Shown: positions 25,855 to 35,182, counted from the first letter of the stretch. The stretch: DNA of 64,000 nucleotides from Chryseobacterium lathyri (GCF_003290185.1 NZ_QNFY01000018.1:1-64000); one strand, 5' to 3'. Notes: a model not told the origin generated them from the sequence alone. Numbers and translations: made by a program.

Positions 25855-27015
25855 TTACAAAGGTTTAGCTCTCAATAAGCTGTCAGATGAAATTACTTTC
25901 GGCTTGATAGAAGCTCCGTCCTTTAGGTTTCCGATTCCGGTGTATACGATTTTCTCACCCGGAGAAAGTCCTTCAGAAATAAAGTAATAGCTTTCGGTTT
26001 TTCCTGAGATTTTTACCGGTTTGCTGGTTACTTTGTTGTCTTTACCTAAAATATAGACATAAGTTTTGTCCTGAATTTCAAAAGTAGATTCCTGCGGGAT
26101 TACCACAGCATTGGAAAGCATCTGAGGCATACGCACTCTTCCTGTATTTCCTGTTCTTAAAGCGCCTTTTTCATTAGGGAAAACTGCACGAACGGTAATG
26201 GCTCCGGTGGTTTTATCAAACTGCCCGTCTACAATACTCATTTTCCCTTTTTCAGGATACGTACTGTTGTCTGCGATCACCAGGTCTACCATTGGCATGT
26301 TCTTTAGCTTTTCGTCTAAGCTCGCTCCCGGGTATTTATTCTGAAATGCGATAAAATCCAGTTCACTTAAAGAGAAATAGGCATAAATTTCGCTGATATC
26401 CGATAATAGTGTCAACGGATTAACATCTGTTCTTGAGATCAGGCTTCCTTTTTTGTAAGGAATTCTTCCGATATATCCGCTTACAGGTGCTGTAATGGTG
26501 GTGAATCCTACATTTATTCTGGCACCTCCTACAGATGCTTTTGCCTGTGATGCGGCGGCTACGGCTGCTGCATAATTGGCTTTAGCCGTTTTCATCTGTA
26601 CATCAGAGACAACTTTTGCTTCTACCAGTGGCTGAAGTCTGTCAACCTCCACTTTGGCCTTTTGAATATTGGCATTGGCCACCTGTAAATTGGCCTGGGC
26701 CATATTCATTTGCTCGCCATAGGCTCTTGAATCTATTTTAAATAAAGGCTGTCCGGCTCTTACATATGAGCCTTCTTCTACGTAGATTCTATCCAGGTAC
26801 CCATCTACCTGAGACCTGATTTCCACGTTATTTTTACCCTCCAGTGCGGTAGGAAATTCCTGATATGTTGTAGCTGGAGAGGTGATCACGGTGTAAACCG
26901 GAAGCTCCGGAGCAGGCGGTGCTGCATTGGAACCTTCTGCTGCTTGGGTACAGTTCTGCAAAAGGATAATACTTGATATAAGTACAATAAACCTTATTTT
27001 TCCAGGTATTTTCAT
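25855..27015 (-). CDS. RND efflux periplasmic adaptor (AcrA/MexA type)
   Basis: 386 residues with a lipoprotein signal (MKIPGKIRFIVLISSIILLQ, then NCTQ). It contains the split biotinyl-lipoyl-like domain (VDGYLDRIYVEEGSYVRAGQPLFKID and ITAPVSGYIGRIPYKKGSLI), an alpha hairpin between them, and a beta-barrel with VFPNEKGALRTGNTGRVRM. It joins the inner pump to the outer channel. First gene of the operon; three copies of the putative TetR operator lie just upstream. Confidence 0.94.
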   Translation of the reverse strand: MKIPGKIRFIVLISSIILLQNCTQAAEGSNAAPPAPELPVYTVITSPATTYQEFPTALEGKNNVEIRSQVDGYLDRIYVEEGSYVRAGQPLFKIDSRAYGEQMNMAQANLQVANANIQKAKVEVDRLQPLVEAKVVSDVQMKTAKANYAAAVAAASQAKASVGGARINVGFTTITAPVSGYIGRIPYKKGSLISRTDVNPLTLLSDISEIYAYFSLSELDFIAFQNKYPGASLDEKLKNMPMVDLVIADNSTYPEKGKMSIVDGQFDKTTGAITVRAVFPNEKGALRTGNTGRVRMPQMLSNAVVIPQESTFEIQDKTYVYILGKDNKVTSKPVKISGKTESYYFISEGLSPGEKIVYTGIGNLKDGASIKPKVISSDSLLRAKPL

Positions 27016-27089
27016 TGTTGGTTTAATTTTTTTAATGAAGTGTTAGATTTAAGTAATAATGTTCTTTTAAATAAATTCTGTTATTTTTC

Positions 27090-27102
27090 CTAACGGTGTT
27101 AA
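27090..27102. promoter_or_regulatory. Putative TetR operator, copy 1 (nearest the efflux operon)
   Basis: CTAACGGTGTTAA, a near-palindrome matching the other three copies (consensus CTAACRGYGTTAR). It sits 75 bp before the adaptor start, in a minus-strand context TTAACACCGTTAGGAAAAATAACA. Confidence 0.65.
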
Positions 27103-27227
27103 TGATTAGTTCAAAAAAAATTTCAAAATTTTTAATAAAGGTCAGATCGTCATTTTCATAATAGCTGGCTGTTTTTAATGTTGAATTTTATATATAAGTG
27201 AGGTGTATTAAGTATGTGTTAATTTAT

Positions 27228-27240
27228 CTAACGGTGTTAA
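27228..27240. promoter_or_regulatory. Putative TetR operator, copy 2
   Basis: CTAACGGTGTTAA, the same 13 bases as copy 1, in the same orientation and followed by a similar ATAA-TTAACA context on the minus strand. Confidence 0.65.
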
Positions 27241-27338
27241 GTTTAAAGGAAAAACTGTCCCGAAATTTGAATGCTTGTTTTCATGGTTAAATTTTTAGTT
27301 TTAAGTGAATATTTATTGATATTCAAATGTTATATTTC

Positions 27339-27351
27339 CTAACAGCGTTAA
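27339..27351. promoter_or_regulatory. Putative TetR operator, copy 3
   Basis: CTAACAGCGTTAA. Its minus-strand surroundings (TTTTTTTGAAC, ~6 bases, ATTAACGCTGTTAGGAAA) repeat those of copy 1, so the operator lies in a duplicated promoter-like segment. Confidence 0.6.
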
Positions 27352-27370
27352 TCTTTGGTTCAAAAAAAAA

Positions 27371-27967
27371 TTACAAAGACTTAACAAAAGCAGAAACCGT
27401 TTCGTCTAAAGTCGTTTTATTCATTGTAGAAGGAATATCTGTATTCCGCATCATCATAATAGAGATCAGCCCGTGCACCGCCGAAAATAAAGCGTGCGAC
27501 ATATGGCAGGCATTGTCCGGATTAGATCCGTTCTTTTTAATAATATTATAGGTACATTCATAAATAAGGTCCTGGAATGACGAAAACTCTTCTTTCATCT
27601 GGCCCTTTCCGCTGCATTGCATTCCTAACCCAAACATCAGCTGGTAGTATTCTTTATTTTTGAAAGCAAAATTCCAGTAAGCATCTACTATGGCAATAAG
27701 CTGCTCTTCCGGAGTGTCGAATTTTCTCTGTGCCTTTAACAGTTCTATGTGAAGGCAGTGAAAACCGTTCAAAGAAATTTCATACAAAATTGCCTCTTTG
27801 TTTTCAAAATAATCATAGACTACAGGAGCACTGTACTCAATAGCATCTGCAATCTTCCGCATCGAAAGTGAAGCCCAGCCTTCTGTTTTAGCCAAACCGA
27901 AAGCCGCCTGCAAAATATTTGCACGAATGGATTCTTTCTCTCTTTGACGACGTTCATGTAGGCCCAT
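27371..27967 (-). CDS. TetR/AcrR family repressor of the efflux operon
   Basis: 198 residues. The N-terminal DNA-binding domain is clear: RANILQAAFGLAKTEGWASLSMRKIADAIEYSAPVVYDYFENKEAIL-type sequence with the TetR helix-turn-helix at ~30-60. The C-terminal ligand-binding part is helical (a WHG/TetR_C type). It lies upstream of the adaptor-pump-channel genes on the same strand. One perfect palindromic operator sits 14 bp before its start and three more lie between it and the adaptor, which points to autoregulation and repression of the pump. Confidence 0.92.
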   Translation of the reverse strand: MGLHERRQREKESIRANILQAAFGLAKTEGWASLSMRKIADAIEYSAPVVYDYFENKEAILYEISLNGFHCLHIELLKAQRKFDTPEEQLIAIVDAYWNFAFKNKEYYQLMFGLGMQCSGKGQMKEEFSSFQDLIYECTYNIIKKNGSNPDNACHMSHALFSAVHGLISIMMMRNTDIPSTMNKTTLDETVSAFVKSL

Positions 27968-27980
27968 GATTTTTTATTTA

Positions 27981-27993
27981 CTAACAGTGTTAG
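27981..27993. promoter_or_regulatory. Putative TetR operator, copy 4 (autoregulatory)
   Basis: CTAACAGTGTTAG is a perfect 6-1-6 palindrome 14 bp upstream of the tetR start codon. It matches the three copies in front of the efflux genes. Confidence 0.75.
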
Positions 27994-28072
27994 CAAAACT
28001 ACAAACTTTTAGGCATAACTTCCAAATAATATTTAATAATTAACATTTAACTCAAGTTTATAAATTGCTGAA

Positions 28073-28104
28073 TTGGCTTTATATTAAAAGAAACTTTATC
28101 TTTG
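28073..28104 (+). promoter_or_regulatory. Promoter of the thioredoxin-fold gene
   Basis: TTG (28073-28075), 21-base spacer, TATCTTTG (28097-28104), followed 22 bp later by the ATG. Fits the Bacteroidota consensus; the same spacer length is seen before ribB. Confidence 0.65.
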
Positions 28105-28125
28105 CGGATAAAGAAAATAAAGGAT

Positions 28126-28680
28126 ATGAATACTCCCTCTAATATGCTGGCTTTAGGAACCAAGGCTCCGTTTTTCGAGCTTCCGAACCCTTCAAAAACT
28201 AACGAGATCCAATCTCTGGAAGATCTGAAAGGTGAAAAAGGTACACTGGTGATCTTTATGTGCAACCATTGCCCGTTTGTTCTTCACGTGATCGACAAGA
28301 TCAACGAATTGTATGAAGATTATAATGATAAAGGGATTGAATTCATTGCGATCAATGCCAATGATGTTGAAAAATACCCGGCCGATGCTCCGGAAAAAAT
28401 GATAGAATTCCAGATTGAAAGAAAGTTTGATTTTCCATATCTGTATGATGAAAGCCAGGCGGTTGCTAAAGCTTACGATGCAGCCTGCACACCGGATTTC
28501 TATTTCTTTGATGATAAACTGGACCTTATCTACAGAGGACAGATGGATGATTCAAGGCCTGGGAATAATAAAGATGTAACCGGAGAAGATCTGATCATTG
28601 CTTTCGAAAATCTTTTGTTGGGGGAACCTCAGGAAGAGATCCAGAGACCAAGCATGGGTTGTAATATTAAATGGAAGTAA
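28126..28680 (+). CDS. Thioredoxin-family (AhpC/TSA-like) protein
   Basis: 184 residues from MNTPSNMLALGTKAPFFELPN. A thioredoxin-like fold with GTLVIFMCNHCPFVLHVIDKINELYEDY: the active region reads CNHCPFV, so the pair is C-x2-C. Followed by GIEFIAINANDVEKYP, FPYLYDESQAVAKAYDAACTPDFYFFD and GQMDDSRPGN. These proteins are common, mostly uncharacterised peroxiredoxin/thioredoxin relatives, probably involved in redox defence. No signal peptide, so cytoplasmic. Confidence 0.88.
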   Translation: MNTPSNMLALGTKAPFFELPNPSKTNEIQSLEDLKGEKGTLVIFMCNHCPFVLHVIDKINELYEDYNDKGIEFIAINANDVEKYPADAPEKMIEFQIERKFDFPYLYDESQAVAKAYDAACTPDFYFFDDKLDLIYRGQMDDSRPGNNKDVTGEDLIIAFENLLLGEPQEEIQRPSMGCNIKWK

Positions 28681-28726
28681 TTTATAGTGAATGGTTGAAA
28701 TTTTTAACCATTATATATAAGTATAA

Positions 28727-28757
28727 AGCTGTTCTTTTTCAAGAGCAGTTTTTTTTA
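28727..28757 (+). terminator. Terminator of the thioredoxin-fold gene
   Basis: AGCTGTTCTT / AAGAGCAGTT hairpin (with G-T pairs), loop TTTC, then eight T. Confidence 0.75.
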
Positions 28758-28800
28758 TGTATAAACCTCTGCGGATTTGTGGGGAAATATTCTATAAAAT

Positions 28801-28882
28801 ATGCTTCGACTCCGCTCAGTATGACATCGTTAAAATAAAACAATTAGTATTAGAACTGTCATGCTGAGTGGAGTCGAAGCAT
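28801..28882. repeat. REP-like intergenic inverted repeat
   Basis: 26-base arms 28801-28826 (ATGCTTCGACTCCGCTCAGT...) and 28857-28882 are inverted copies with about two mismatches, around a 30-base AT-rich centre. GCTTCGACT-type GC-rich arms contrast sharply with the AT-rich surroundings, as in REP/MITE elements of Bacteroidota. Confidence 0.75.
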
Positions 28883-28895
28883 TTTGAACTATTTT

Positions 28896-29801
28896 TTAAA
28901 AACTAGCCTTAACCTTAGCTTCATTCTCAACCTTTAAATCCACATTCACTTTATTATGCGAGAAATTCTTTATAAACTCGGAAGGTGTTTTCTCCGTATA
29001 TTTTTTAAACATCCTGTTAAAATACGTAACATTATTAAACCCGCAGCTGTAGCTGCATTCTGAGATACTATTATCCTGAGCCATCAACAGGCAGGCCTTA
29101 TTAATACGGTAGCGGTTTACAAATTCCGTAAACGTGATCTGGGTAGCCTTTTTGAAAAAATTACAAAAAGCAGGAAGTGTAAGGTTGGCGAGTTTTGCTA
29201 CATCATCAATATTGATTTCCTTATCGTAGTTGTGTTCTACATAAGTAAAGATGTTTTCCAGCCTTGCCTTGTTTTTTGAAATAATGGTGTATGGCATGAT
29301 TTCCTTGTTCAAAAGATCATAATCCTTACATTTTGAAAGTTCAAACAGAATTTCAAGCAGGAGAAGATACCTTTTGTAGCCTTCCGATTCCAGCATCAGT
29401 TTCAGCTTGGGAAGCATGAGTTTTTTGATCTTATGATGAAATTGGATCCCGTATTTAGAAAGTTCCAGCAGATTTTTAATCGATCGGGCCTCTATTTCCT
29501 GTTGTGGAAACTGAAGTATTTCCTCCCTGAACTGAAGAACAATTTCTTCATGAGGATCTGTAGAATTTAATCCAAATCCTGAATGTGGAATATTGGAGCC
29601 GATCAATACCAGATCGCCGTTCGTATAATTGCTTTTATGATAGCCAACATGGCGGGTTCCGTTCCCGGAAACAATACATACAAGCTCAATTTCGGGATGG
29701 TAATGATATTCCCATTTGAATTCTGAGATCGGCGAATTGTTGTGCAGGGTACGGAAGGAACTCTTTTCGTTCGGAATTATTCTTTCGAAACTGACTTTCA
29801 T
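28896..29801 (-). CDS. AraC family regulator, probably of the trehalose genes
   Basis: 301 residues. N-terminal cupin-like sensor (FKWEYHYHPEIELVCIVSGNGTRHVG and GDLVLIGSNIPH) and a C-terminal double helix-turn-helix (INIDDVAKLANLTLPAFCNFFKKAT..., SISECSYSCGFNNVTYFNRMFKKYTEKTPSEF). Divergent from the MFS-trehalase-TonB receptor operon with 123 bp between them, so it most likely controls that operon in response to a sugar. The target and inducer are inferred. Confidence 0.9.
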   Translation of the reverse strand: MKVSFERIIPNEKSSFRTLHNNSPISEFKWEYHYHPEIELVCIVSGNGTRHVGYHKSNYTNGDLVLIGSNIPHSGFGLNSTDPHEEIVLQFREEILQFPQQEIEARSIKNLLELSKYGIQFHHKIKKLMLPKLKLMLESEGYKRYLLLLEILFELSKCKDYDLLNKEIMPYTIISKNKARLENIFTYVEHNYDKEINIDDVAKLANLTLPAFCNFFKKATQITFTEFVNRYRINKACLLMAQDNSISECSYSCGFNNVTYFNRMFKKYTEKTPSEFIKNFSHNKVNVDLKVENEAKVKASF

Positions 29802-29924
29802 TTGATTAATCGTATTTATCCAATAAAAATACTAATTATATTAATATAGTTCAAATATTGATTTATTGTGTTAAATTAATGTTAACCCAAATGCTTCTAT
29901 CTTAGCCGACAAGAAATGATCTCC

Positions 29925-31154
29925 ATGAAAAATTTCAATATTAAAGCTGTATTATTTTTGAATTATTTTGTTTTCGCCATTCTTCTGAATTCCGTGGGAA
30001 CAGTTATTCTGCAGGTACAGCAGAACTTCGGAATCTCAAAATCTTCAGCGAGTATCCTTGAGGGTTTTAAAGATCTCCCGATCGCCATATGTTCATTTAT
30101 CCTGGCATCATTCCTTCCAAAAATAGGGATCAAAAATTCAATGTTGATCGCCCTTTTCCTGGTAAGCTGTATGTGTTTTGTCATGCCTTTCGCCAATGAT
30201 TTCTGGTTTTTCAAATTATTGTTTACCATTGTAGGCGTTTCATTTGCCTTAATAAAGATCTCAGTGTTCACATCTATTGGTCTTGTGACCGATACCGACA
30301 AAGAACATTCGAGCTTCATGGGCTTTCTGGAGGGATTCTTCATGATTGGTGTATTGGCAGGAAACGTACTTTTCAGTTTGTTTATTGATGACCACAATCC
30401 GAAATCTACCCGGTGGTTGAATGTATATTGGGTCCTGGGAGCTGTTTCAGCGTTGTCATTTCTGTTTTTATTCTTTTCAAAATTAAATGAAAAAGAGGCG
30501 AGAAGTGAGAAAACCGATTTGTTGGGAGATCTGAAGAACAGCATAAGTTTATTCAGCTATAAAAAAGTATTGTTTTTTCTTTTATGTGCTTTCCTTTTTG
30601 TATTGGTAGAACAGAGCTTCCAGACATGGACCCCTACTTTTTATAAAGAAATATTGAAGCTTCCTACTTCTATGAGTATCCAGGCGGGGGCCGTTCTTGC
30701 AGGAGCTTTTGCTTTGGGAAGATTCTTATCAGGCTTTTTCTCTAAAAAATTCAGCTGGATCTACGTAGTTTCTTTCTGCGTGATCGGTTTTGCCATCAGT
30801 ATTATTTTGGTTCTGCCGCTGACTCATAACATTCAGATTGATAATAAAACGGGATGGTTCAACGCGCCTCTTGTAGTGTATTTGTTTCCACTGATGGGAG
30901 GTTTGCTGGCACCAATATATCCAAGTATCAACTCTGTAATTCTGGCATCCATTCCAAAATATTTACACAGTGCCATGTCCGGACTGATTGTGGTTTTTTC
31001 TGCGATCGGCGGAACGATTGGCTCAATGATCACTGGTTTTGTCTTTCAGGAGTTCAGTGGGCAACAGGCATTTTACCTTTCACTGATTCCGCTTTCACTG
31101 CTGATCATTTCAGCTATTTTCATGAATAAATTAAAAATAAACCCTAAGAAATAA
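29925..31154 (+). CDS. MFS transporter, probable disaccharide (trehalose) permease
   Basis: 409 residues from MKNFNIKAVLF (an ATG three codons earlier is also possible). Twelve hydrophobic segments in two halves, with a central charged loop (FSKLNEKEARSEKTDLLGDLKN). It matches the FucP/sugar MFS style (GFKDLPIAICSFILASFLPKIG; PLMGGLLAPIYPSINSVIL). Two bp before the trehalase gene, so it probably carries trehalose across the inner membrane; the substrate is inferred. Confidence 0.85.
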   Translation: MKNFNIKAVLFLNYFVFAILLNSVGTVILQVQQNFGISKSSASILEGFKDLPIAICSFILASFLPKIGIKNSMLIALFLVSCMCFVMPFANDFWFFKLLFTIVGVSFALIKISVFTSIGLVTDTDKEHSSFMGFLEGFFMIGVLAGNVLFSLFIDDHNPKSTRWLNVYWVLGAVSALSFLFLFFSKLNEKEARSEKTDLLGDLKNSISLFSYKKVLFFLLCAFLFVLVEQSFQTWTPTFYKEILKLPTSMSIQAGAVLAGAFALGRFLSGFFSKKFSWIYVVSFCVIGFAISIILVLPLTHNIQIDNKTGWFNAPLVVYLFPLMGGLLAPIYPSINSVILASIPKYLHSAMSGLIVVFSAIGGTIGSMITGFVFQEFSGQQAFYLSLIPLSLLIISAIFMNKLKINPKK

Positions 31155-31156
31155 TA

Positions 31157-32635
31157 ATGAATAAGCAGCTTTACATAAAAGAAATTCAAACTCTTTTTGA
31201 TGATGTACAGAGAGCTCAGATTTTTGAGGACCAGAAGATGATGACAGATGCTGTTCCGATGTTTCCTGTTTCGGAGATCAATGCGGAGTATGAAAAGAAA
31301 AAGGGGAGTGAAGGGTTTGATCTGAAAGATTTTGTGATGGCGAATTTTGATTTTCTGGGAGCAAGAATATCAATCCAGAGAGAAGATCAGTTACCCATTG
31401 AGCAGCATATCGAAAAGCTTTGGGATCAACTTACCCGTACTGCGTATGAAGAAAAAGGAACATTATTAAAACTTCCGAAGCCATATATTGTCCCGGGAGG
31501 CCGTTTCAATGAATTTTTCTATTGGGACAGTTACTTTATTATGCTTGGGCTTCAGGTTTCAGGAAGAACCGAAATGATGGAAAATATTGTAGAAAACTGT
31601 TCTTATTTAATTCAGAGTGTAGGATTTGTGCCGAATGCGAGCAGAACTCATTTCCTGAGCCGTTCACAGCCTCCATATTTTTCGCTGATGCTGGACCTGC
31701 TTTTTGAAACTACAAATGATGAAAAAATTTATATTCAATATCATGATACTTTAGAAAAGGAATATGCTTTCTGGATGAATGGAGAAGAGTGGCTGGAGAA
31801 TAATTCAAGTGTGAAAAGGGTGGCAAAAACACAGAACGGAGATATTTTGAACCGTTATTATGATGCAGAAAATGCACCACGCCCTGAAAGCTATCTTATT
31901 GATATTGAAGACAGCGAAAATGCAGAAACAGAATTTTACAGAAATATACGAAGTGCCTGCGAATCCGGCTGGGATTTTTCCAGCAGATGGTTTGCAGACG
32001 GAGAACATATACAGACGATAGAAACACTGAACATTGCTGAAGTAGACCTGAACAGTCTTTTATGGCATTTGGAGAAAACATTGGCAAAATCTTCGGTACT
32101 TCTGAACCAGGCAGATAAAGAAAATTATTTTACTGAAAGAGCAGCAAGACGCAGACAGATGATCGATACTTACTTTTGGGATGAAAACACTGAATGTTAT
32201 AAAGATTATCACTTAAAAAAACACAAAAACACACCGTCTGAACATATTGCTGCTCTTTACCCTTTATTTCTCGGATTGGCAGATCAGAAACAGGCAGAAT
32301 CGGTTGCTAAGCATATTGCTGAAAAATTTCTTTATCAGGGAGGTCTTGTAACTACCACAAAGAAATCCGGCCAGCAATGGGATCTTCCGAATGCATGGGC
32401 GCCCTATCAATGGCTAGGCTTTAAAGCAATGAGAAACTACGGCTTTGATGATCTGGCTGAAAAAATAAAAAATAACTGGTGCGGGAATGTAGAAAGGGTG
32501 TACGGCAACACCGGAAAATTAATGGAAAAATACAACGCATTAGACACTGAAACAATTGCAGGAGGCGGAGAATACCCGAATCAGGACGGATTCGGATGGA
32601 CGAACGGGGTCTATCTTAAATTAAAACAAAACTAA
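31157..32635 (+). CDS. Trehalase (GH37)
   Basis: 492 residues, similar in size to cytoplasmic TreF. Both trehalase signatures are present: VPGGRFNEFFYWDSYF near residue 113 and QQWDLPNAWAPYQWLG near 405, plus ESGWDFSSRWF and the Gly-rich C-terminal GGGGEYPNQDGFGWTNG-type motif. Hydrolyses trehalose to two glucose. No signal peptide, so it acts in the cytoplasm on sugar delivered by the MFS carrier. Tightly linked to the transporter upstream and the TonB receptor 18 bp downstream. Confidence 0.93.
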   Translation: MNKQLYIKEIQTLFDDVQRAQIFEDQKMMTDAVPMFPVSEINAEYEKKKGSEGFDLKDFVMANFDFLGARISIQREDQLPIEQHIEKLWDQLTRTAYEEKGTLLKLPKPYIVPGGRFNEFFYWDSYFIMLGLQVSGRTEMMENIVENCSYLIQSVGFVPNASRTHFLSRSQPPYFSLMLDLLFETTNDEKIYIQYHDTLEKEYAFWMNGEEWLENNSSVKRVAKTQNGDILNRYYDAENAPRPESYLIDIEDSENAETEFYRNIRSACESGWDFSSRWFADGEHIQTIETLNIAEVDLNSLLWHLEKTLAKSSVLLNQADKENYFTERAARRRQMIDTYFWDENTECYKDYHLKKHKNTPSEHIAALYPLFLGLADQKQAESVAKHIAEKFLYQGGLVTTTKKSGQQWDLPNAWAPYQWLGFKAMRNYGFDDLAEKIKNNWCGNVERVYGNTGKLMEKYNALDTETIAGGGEYPNQDGFGWTNGVYLKLKQN

Positions 32636-32653
32636 CTATATAAAAATCATGCT

Positions 32654-35110
32654 ATGAAAAAAAGATCGATATTTTTAATGGCTGCCACCGCTACGCTTTA
32701 CTTTAACAATGCGTATGCCCAGGAAACCCCTCAGGATTCCATCAAGACGTCATCCATAGACCAGATCGTTATCACCGGAAACTCCGGCCCGAAAAAGAAA
32801 ATAGAATCCAGTACCGCTATTTCTACTTTTACAGCAAAAGAGATCCAGAAACAAAATCCTATCAGTGCTGCCGCTCTTTTACAGAGGGTTCCGGGATTTG
32901 CTGTGGAGACTTCCGGTGGTGAAGTAGGAAATAATCTTTTCGCAAGAGGGATTCCTTCTGCAGGAGCTTATGAATTCGTACAGGTGCAGGAAGACGGACT
33001 TCCGGTTTTTGAAGACGGAGCACTTCAATTTGCGAATGCGGATAATTTTTTCCGTGTAGATAACTCTGTAAGTAGGCTGGAAGCATTAAGAGGAGGTTCA
33101 GGTTCTATTTATGCGAACAATTCTCCAGGAGGTCTGATCAACTTTATTACTAAAGAAGGAAGTAATGATTTTAAGGGGACAGCAAAACTTGAAACCAGTA
33201 CTTATGGACTGATGCGTACAGATGTGAATGTAGGCGGCGCATTGGTTCAGGATAAGCTTTTCTTTAACGTTGGCGGATTCTACAGAACAGATAACGGAAT
33301 CAGAAAAACAGGTTTCAGAGCTAATAACGGCGGACAAATCAGAATGAACCTTAAGTATGTGTTTGATAAAGGCTATGCTAAAGTATATTACAAAAAACTG
33401 GATGACAGGAATACATTTTTCCTTCCGATTCCTTTGATTCAAGACGGAAATGATCTTAAAGAATTTGCCGGTTTCGATGCCAATTATGGAACATACAGCT
33501 ACAGAACGATCAGCCAGTTAAGTATTCCACAGGCTGGAGGAGGCTTTTTCAAAAGAGATCTTGAAAACGGAATTCACCCAAAAGTAGATGTGGTAGGTGC
33601 AGAATTTAAATATGATCTTGGAAATAATTTCAGTGTTCTGAATAAGACGCGATATACCAATATCAATATGGAATATACTGGAATGTTTCCTGCCGGAGCT
33701 CCGAAACTGGCTTCTGATTATGCAACTAAACCTGTTAGTGAAGGCGGTTTAGGAATGAGTAATTACCAATACTCGTTGGTGAGCAATGGCTCTGTTGTGA
33801 ATCCTCAATATATACAGAAACTAGGATTCTGGGCTATTGATAAGCAGATGAATAATTTTGTAAATGACCTTCAGGTGAATTATAAATTTGATAAAGGAAA
33901 TGTAACAGCTGGTTTCTACAAATCAAACTGGAAGTCTCATCAATACTGGAACTGGAGCAATATTTTAACAACAGCCACAGACAGGCCGCAGCTTTTAAAT
34001 CTGGTGAATCCATCTATGAGCCCTTCAGATTTAGGATATTCCCAGACTTACAATGGGGTAAAGGATATGTCTTTTCTGATCAGAGATTCACAGATCCAGG
34101 GAAGTCTTAATGATGTTTATCTGAATTTAGATTATAACGTAACAGATGCTTTAAGCCTTAATGGAGGAATGCGTTACAGCCGTGACTATTATAAAGGATA
34201 TGGAGTCAATACAACAACCGCGAATCTGAATAATTCAGGTTTAACGACTGATGGAACACACAGCTTTGCGACGACTACGGCAGATGATAATATGGCAGTG
34301 TTAGGTAATAAGTATACCTACTGGTATTATGATATCAACAAAGTATCTTATACATTGGCCGCTAATTATAAGATCAACAAGGAAAATGCGGTGTACGCCC
34401 GTTTTTCTCACGGTTTCAGATCGCCAAATGAAGAAGCTTACTATAATAATATGTCAGATCTGAGCGCCATCAAGGCCGTTGATACCAATCAGTTGGAAGT
34501 TGGATATAAATACTATTCACGTACTTTTGATATCGGAATTATTCCTTTCTATTCTACGCTTAAAAACCTTTCATTTACTGATGTATTCTCAGACGGAACT
34601 TCAGAAAATAAATTCGCCAACACCACGAACTTTGGGGTAGAAATAGAAGGATACACAAGACTTTTCAATAATATTCTTGAAGTGACGTTCAATGGGACGA
34701 TCCAAAATCCGAAATACAAAGATTTTGTAGGTAAAAATGCGGATGGAACTACCTTTGATTATGATGGAAACACCGTAAGAAGAATGCCTAAGTTCTATTT
34801 TAATATTTCTCCTGCAGTGAACATCACAAAAGAATGGAGAGCTTACGTAAGCATGAATTATTATGGAAAACGTTTTCAGAACGAAGGAAATACGGATGAT
34901 AACATTCTGCCTTCATTCACCGAAGTTGGTGCAGGAATGTCTTACCAGTTAGGGAAAATACGTTTTGCAGTAGACGGAACCAATATCTTTAATACGATTG
35001 GAATTACAGAAGGAGATCCAAGATCCCAGATTACACCGGGAACGAATATCAGAATGGCAAGACCGATCATGGGAGCCGCGGCAAGAGCATCCATCACACT
35101 AGATTTCTAA
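32654..35110 (+). CDS. TonB-dependent outer-membrane receptor
   Basis: 818 residues with signal peptide MKKRSIFLMAATATLYFNNAYAQ. Plug domain: SIDQIVITGNSGPKKKIESS (TonB box-like start), ALLQRVPGFAVET, NLFARGIPSAGAY, VSRLEALRGGSGSIYANNSPGGLINF. A 22-strand-type barrel follows, ending in ASITLDF with the terminal Phe. No SusD partner is nearby. In this operon the likely cargo is trehalose or a trehalose-containing saccharide; many such receptors take siderophores, so the substrate is inference. Confidence 0.9.
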   Translation: MKKRSIFLMAATATLYFNNAYAQETPQDSIKTSSIDQIVITGNSGPKKKIESSTAISTFTAKEIQKQNPISAAALLQRVPGFAVETSGGEVGNNLFARGIPSAGAYEFVQVQEDGLPVFEDGALQFANADNFFRVDNSVSRLEALRGGSGSIYANNSPGGLINFITKEGSNDFKGTAKLETSTYGLMRTDVNVGGALVQDKLFFNVGGFYRTDNGIRKTGFRANNGGQIRMNLKYVFDKGYAKVYYKKLDDRNTFFLPIPLIQDGNDLKEFAGFDANYGTYSYRTISQLSIPQAGGGFFKRDLENGIHPKVDVVGAEFKYDLGNNFSVLNKTRYTNINMEYTGMFPAGAPKLASDYATKPVSEGGLGMSNYQYSLVSNGSVVNPQYIQKLGFWAIDKQMNNFVNDLQVNYKFDKGNVTAGFYKSNWKSHQYWNWSNILTTATDRPQLLNLVNPSMSPSDLGYSQTYNGVKDMSFLIRDSQIQGSLNDVYLNLDYNVTDALSLNGGMRYSRDYYKGYGVNTTTANLNNSGLTTDGTHSFATTTADDNMAVLGNKYTYWYYDINKVSYTLAANYKINKENAVYARFSHGFRSPNEEAYYNNMSDLSAIKAVDTNQLEVGYKYYSRTFDIGIIPFYSTLKNLSFTDVFSDGTSENKFANTTNFGVEIEGYTRLFNNILEVTFNGTIQNPKYKDFVGKNADGTTFDYDGNTVRRMPKFYFNISPAVNITKEWRAYVSMNYYGKRFQNEGNTDDNILPSFTEVGAGMSYQLGKIRFAVDGTNIFNTIGITEGDPRSQITPGTNIRMARPIMGAAARASITLDF

Positions 35111-35130
35111 ACTTATATTTTCTTTATAAA

Positions 35131-35170
35131 AAAAACCGCCGGGAAATTTTCCTGGCGGTTTTGATTTTTT
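35131..35170 (+). terminator. Terminator of the trehalose operon
   Basis: AAACCGCCGGGAAA / TTTTCCTGGCGGTTTT hairpin followed by GATTTTTT. Confidence 0.85.
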
Positions 35171-35182
35171 GTGGGGTAAAAT

